Below are positions 7,564 through 9,232 of a stretch of 9,232 nt of DNA, piece after piece. A program made the position numbers and the translations under genes. Below the pieces are notes generated by a model. The model was not told the DNA's origin, did not search any database, and saw only the letters and a program-made list of their open reading frames with translations. This DNA is from BTUB01 sp964392765. GTDB lineage: Bacteria; Babelota; Babeliae; Babelales; Vermiphilaceae. Location of the stretch: the NCBI GenBank assembly GCA_964392765.1, contig CAYMRF010000051.1:1-9232 (forward strand). The letters run 5' to 3'. Numbering within the stretch: the stretch's first letter is position 1; each line of letters begins with the position of its first letter.

Positions 7564-8111
7564 CCTTTTTTGAAAATTTAGAAGCGCGCATTGCGCAGTT
7601 AGATAAAAAAAGCTGGTATACCTATTTAGCGATTGTGGGAGCGATTCTTTTTGCGCTTATTGGCGCGATTCTTTTTTACTATTTCAGCGCAACATCGAGT
7701 TGGCAACAAACAATTACCGGCATAAATGAAACGCGCAGAGATGTGAAACGATTGCTCAGCAGAGCTGAACGAGTTCAAAAAGAGCGTGCTGAGATTATGG
7801 CACTCCTCGAAGAAGATCCTAACTTTAACATTAAAGCATACATGCAAGATCTGCTGGAACGTATCGGCATTGCAGGCAACATGAGCGCGGAAAACGTAGT
7901 GGTTACTTCTAGCGATGAAAATCATCAGGTGGATGTTGCAACGTATCAGCTCTCTGGAATTAGCATGCGGCAATTAACAGAATTACTTAATGAGCTTGAA
8001 AACAATAAACGAGTATTTGTAAAAGAACTTGATATCAATAAATCTAAAAAAGTTCCCCGCACTATTGATGTTGGCATTACGATTGCAACAATCATGCCAA
8101 AAGGGACGTAG
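7560..8111 (+). CDS. gspM: GspM/PilO-like inner-membrane platform protein, 183 aa
   Basis: A small bitopic protein: a short cytoplasmic N-terminus, one membrane span (about residues 20-42), a charged helical stretch with coiled-coil character (about 50-85), and a compact alpha/beta domain (about 92-180) of the size of the ferredoxin-like domain in GspM and PilO. The family is weakly conserved in sequence, so the assignment rests on this architecture, the length (GspM is about 160-180 residues, PilO about 200) and the position right after the GspL-like gene. It should dimerise with the periplasmic domain of that protein. The start is set by the ATGA overlap with the preceding gene and a G-rich ribosome site at 7550-7554. 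The membrane span contains a duplicated A-I-L-F segment encoded by a 12-bp direct repeat (7641-7652 and 7665-7676). Confidence 0.78.
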   Translation: MTFFENLEARIAQLDKKSWYTYLAIVGAILFALIGAILFYYFSATSSWQQTITGINETRRDVKRLLSRAERVQKERAEIMALLEEDPNFNIKAYMQDLLERIGIAGNMSAENVVVTSSDENHQVDVATYQLSGISMRQLTELLNELENNKRVFVKELDINKSKKVPRTIDVGITIATIMPKGT

Positions 8112-8114
8112 GGA
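8110..8114 (+). promoter_or_regulatory. Ribosome-binding site of secretin 2, overlapping the gspM stop
   Basis: AGGGA shares its first two bases with the TAG stop codon of the gspM-like gene and lies 5 nt before the ATG at 8120. It fixes the start of the second secretin and makes translational coupling to gspM likely. Confidence 0.65.
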
Positions 8115-8119
8115 CAATC

Positions 8120-9232
8120 ATGAACTACATCTTATTATTTTTAACCATTTTTTGTTTATCCTCAATTTCGGCGAACGCCGAAATTGATACTCATACGGTG
8201 CTACAAGAGAAAATTAATGATTTGCCTTGCAAAAAGCGTCCAATGCGTCGCCGCCATCCAAATCGCTTAGTGAGCTTCTATTTTGATAATGAAGACCTGA
8301 TAGACATCATAAACTGGCTTGCAGGAGAACGAGAAGTTAACGTGGTACTCCCCATGGGCGCTAATGCGATTAACACTAAAGTGACGCTTCATCTTGAAGA
8401 TAAAATCACGGTTGAAGAAGCATGGGATATTCTCTATACTTTGCTGGATATCGCCGGATACTCAATGGTTGCCAAAGAAGATACGTATAACATCGTTAAA
8501 ACATCCCCGATGGTGCATCGTGAGGCGCTGCCCTTATACATCGTGAAGCCCGATGAAATTCCTAATACCGATAAGCGAATTCGATATCTTTATTATTTTT
8601 CTAACATAAAAATTGCAGATGAAAATCTGGGTGATATTGTAACAATTCTTAAAGATGTGCTGCCTTCTGAACCAAGCACTCCCAATAATCCAGGAGCATG
8701 GTATAAGCTTGATGCGCAAGCAAATAGTGTGCTTATCAGTGATAAAGCAAACAACATTAAAGCGGTGATGAGCATTGTTACTGCTCTTGATCATGTGGAA
8801 GCGCAAGAGAAGCCCGAAATCATTCAACTTCGCTATCAAAATGCGAATGTTATTGCAGATCTGTTTAACAATGAGCTCTTAAAAACGGCCGGCGACGCTA
8901 ATCAAGCACGCTTAGGCATTAAAACAACTAACAACAGCACTTTTTTTAAAAAGGTGCGATTAGTGCCCGATATGAGAACTAATCGGTTGATTGTTTTTGG
9001 AAGACCGCAAGCGGTTGAACGGGTGCGCGATTTTATTAATAAATATGTAGATGTAGAATTAGAATCAGGTAAATCTATTTTGCATGTCTATCAATTGCAA
9101 TACTTAAGTGCAAATACTTTTGCGCCGATTCTTAAAAACATTCTTTCATCCGGCAGAACCGGCGGCACGGAGCAATCAAAAGGAGCTGCAACGGCAATAG
9201 GAACGGAGCGATTTTTTGATGGCGTTTTAGTA
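8120..9232 (+). CDS. Second secretin-like protein (GspD family), N-terminal 371 residues, cut by window end
   Basis: The reading frame is open from 8120 to the last base without a stop. The N-terminus is a Sec signal peptide with an A-N-A cleavage site at residue 20 (no lipobox Cys there), followed by a basic stretch (C-K-K-R-P-M-R-R-R, 37-45). Then come N0 (about 51-128), N1 (154-225), N2 (232-314, with R-T-N-R-L-I-V-F-G) and the start of N3 (from about 318) with an S-G-R-T-G-G loop. It is clearly paralogous to secretin 1. EAWDILYTLLDIAGY (100-114) matches E-A-W-D-L-F-V-T-F-L-D-I-A-G-F, the linker DEIPNTD (145-151) matches S-E-L-P-N-S-D, and both keep D-K-x-x-N-I-K near the end of N1. The secretin core lies outside the window, so whether this is a full pore-forming secretin cannot be seen. 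The ribosome site AGGGA overlaps the gspM stop codon. Confidence 0.9.
   Translation, partial: MNYILLFLTIFCLSSISANAEIDTHTVLQEKINDLPCKKRPMRRRHPNRLVSFYFDNEDLIDIINWLAGEREVNVVLPMGANAINTKVTLHLEDKITVEEAWDILYTLLDIAGYSMVAKEDTYNIVKTSPMVHREALPLYIVKPDEIPNTDKRIRYLYYFSNIKIADENLGDIVTILKDVLPSEPSTPNNPGAWYKLDAQANSVLISDKANNIKAVMSIVTALDHVEAQEKPEIIQLRYQNANVIADLFNNELLKTAGDANQARLGIKTTNNSTFFKKVRLVPDMRTNRLIVFGRPQAVERVRDFINKYVDVELESGKSILHVYQLQYLSANTFAPILKNILSSGRTGGTEQSKGAATAIGTERFFDGVLV
8162..8187. repeat. Perfect 12-bp inverted repeat with 2-nt spacer inside the secretin 2 signal-peptide codons
   Basis: Arms TCAATTTCGGCG (8162-8173) and CGCCGAAATTGA (8176-8187) are exact reverse complements separated by AA. As RNA this gives an 11-bp stem with a GAAC tetraloop, beginning 40 nt after the start codon. 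It encodes S-I-S-A-N-A-E-I, covering the signal peptidase site and the first mature residues. No T-run follows, so it is not a standard terminator. No second copy was seen in the window. It could slow ribosomes, protect mRNA ends, or bind a protein; the function is not established. Confidence 0.7.

Noticed and set aside
7626..7973. 115-residue open frame on the minus strand inside the gspM-like gene
   Set aside because: It is antisense to a well-placed operon gene, has no recognisable domain, and its composition is that of a shadow frame.
8534..8839. Minus-strand open frames of 101 and 60 residues inside secretin 2
   Set aside because: Both are antisense to clear N1-domain coding sequence and show no protein family features.
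8937..8957. T7-A5 tract flanked by GCAC/GTGC, considered as a terminator, slippage or frameshift site
   Set aside because: It lies within an intact reading frame (N2 domain continues normally after it), the T-run precedes rather than follows the stem, and no useful alternative frame follows.
9004..9015. ACCGC-AA-GCGGT inverted repeat in secretin 2
   Set aside because: Arms of 5 bp with a short spacer are expected several times by chance in 9 kb.

Overview
The window is about 9.2 kb of moderately AT-rich, gene-dense bacterial DNA. It reads as a chromosomal segment of a Gram-negative (diderm) bacterium, because most of it encodes an envelope-spanning type II secretion / type IV pilus-like machine that includes outer-membrane secretins. 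I cannot place the organism firmly. The unusual proteins (a 543-residue PilM/PilN-type fusion in the GspL position and two secretin genes in one operon) suggest a lineage distant from the model proteobacteria. Candidatus Dependentiae (TM6) is a guess, not a demonstrated assignment.

Layout. On the minus strand at the left end is a two-gene unit: dcd (dCTP deaminase, 1210-686) followed after 8 nt by an exported protein of unknown function (677-6). A short divergent intergenic region (1211-1295), containing a small perfect inverted repeat, separates it from the plus-strand genes. The first of these is a MoxR-family AAA+ ATPase (1296-2291). After a 73-nt gap with a plausible sigma70-type promoter (TTGACA, 18 nt, TATTGT) comes a tightly packed plus-strand operon: gspC-like (2365-3468), gspD-like secretin 1 (3473-5935), gspL/pilM-like (5932-7563), gspM/pilO-like (7560-8111), and a second secretin-like gene (8120 to the window end, incomplete). 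Spacings are +4 nt, ATGA overlap, ATGA overlap and +8 nt, so the five genes are probably co-transcribed and translationally coupled.

How the genes work together. The GspC-like protein (one membrane span, HR domain, PDZ domain) would link the inner-membrane platform to the secretin through its HR domain. The fusion protein supplies a cytoplasmic actin-like platform plus a membrane-spanning PilN/GspL-like part. The GspM/PilO-like protein would pair with its periplasmic ferredoxin-like domain. Secretin 1 has N0-N1-N2-N3 domains and a complete secretin core, and carries a possible lipobox, so it may pilot itself to the outer membrane. The ATPase, platform protein and pseudopilin genes (E, F, G-K) are not in the window.

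Most interesting points. (1) Two paralogous secretins sit in one operon; they share even the N0-N1 linker motif but have different export signals. (2) A perfect 12-bp inverted repeat with a 2-nt spacer lies inside the signal-peptide codons of the second secretin, about 40 nt after its start codon. (3) The GspL-position protein keeps a full-length PilM-like domain fused to a PilN-like part. No RNA genes, insertion sequences, CRISPR arrays or clear factor-independent terminators were seen, and no gene-free stretch exceeds 100 nt.
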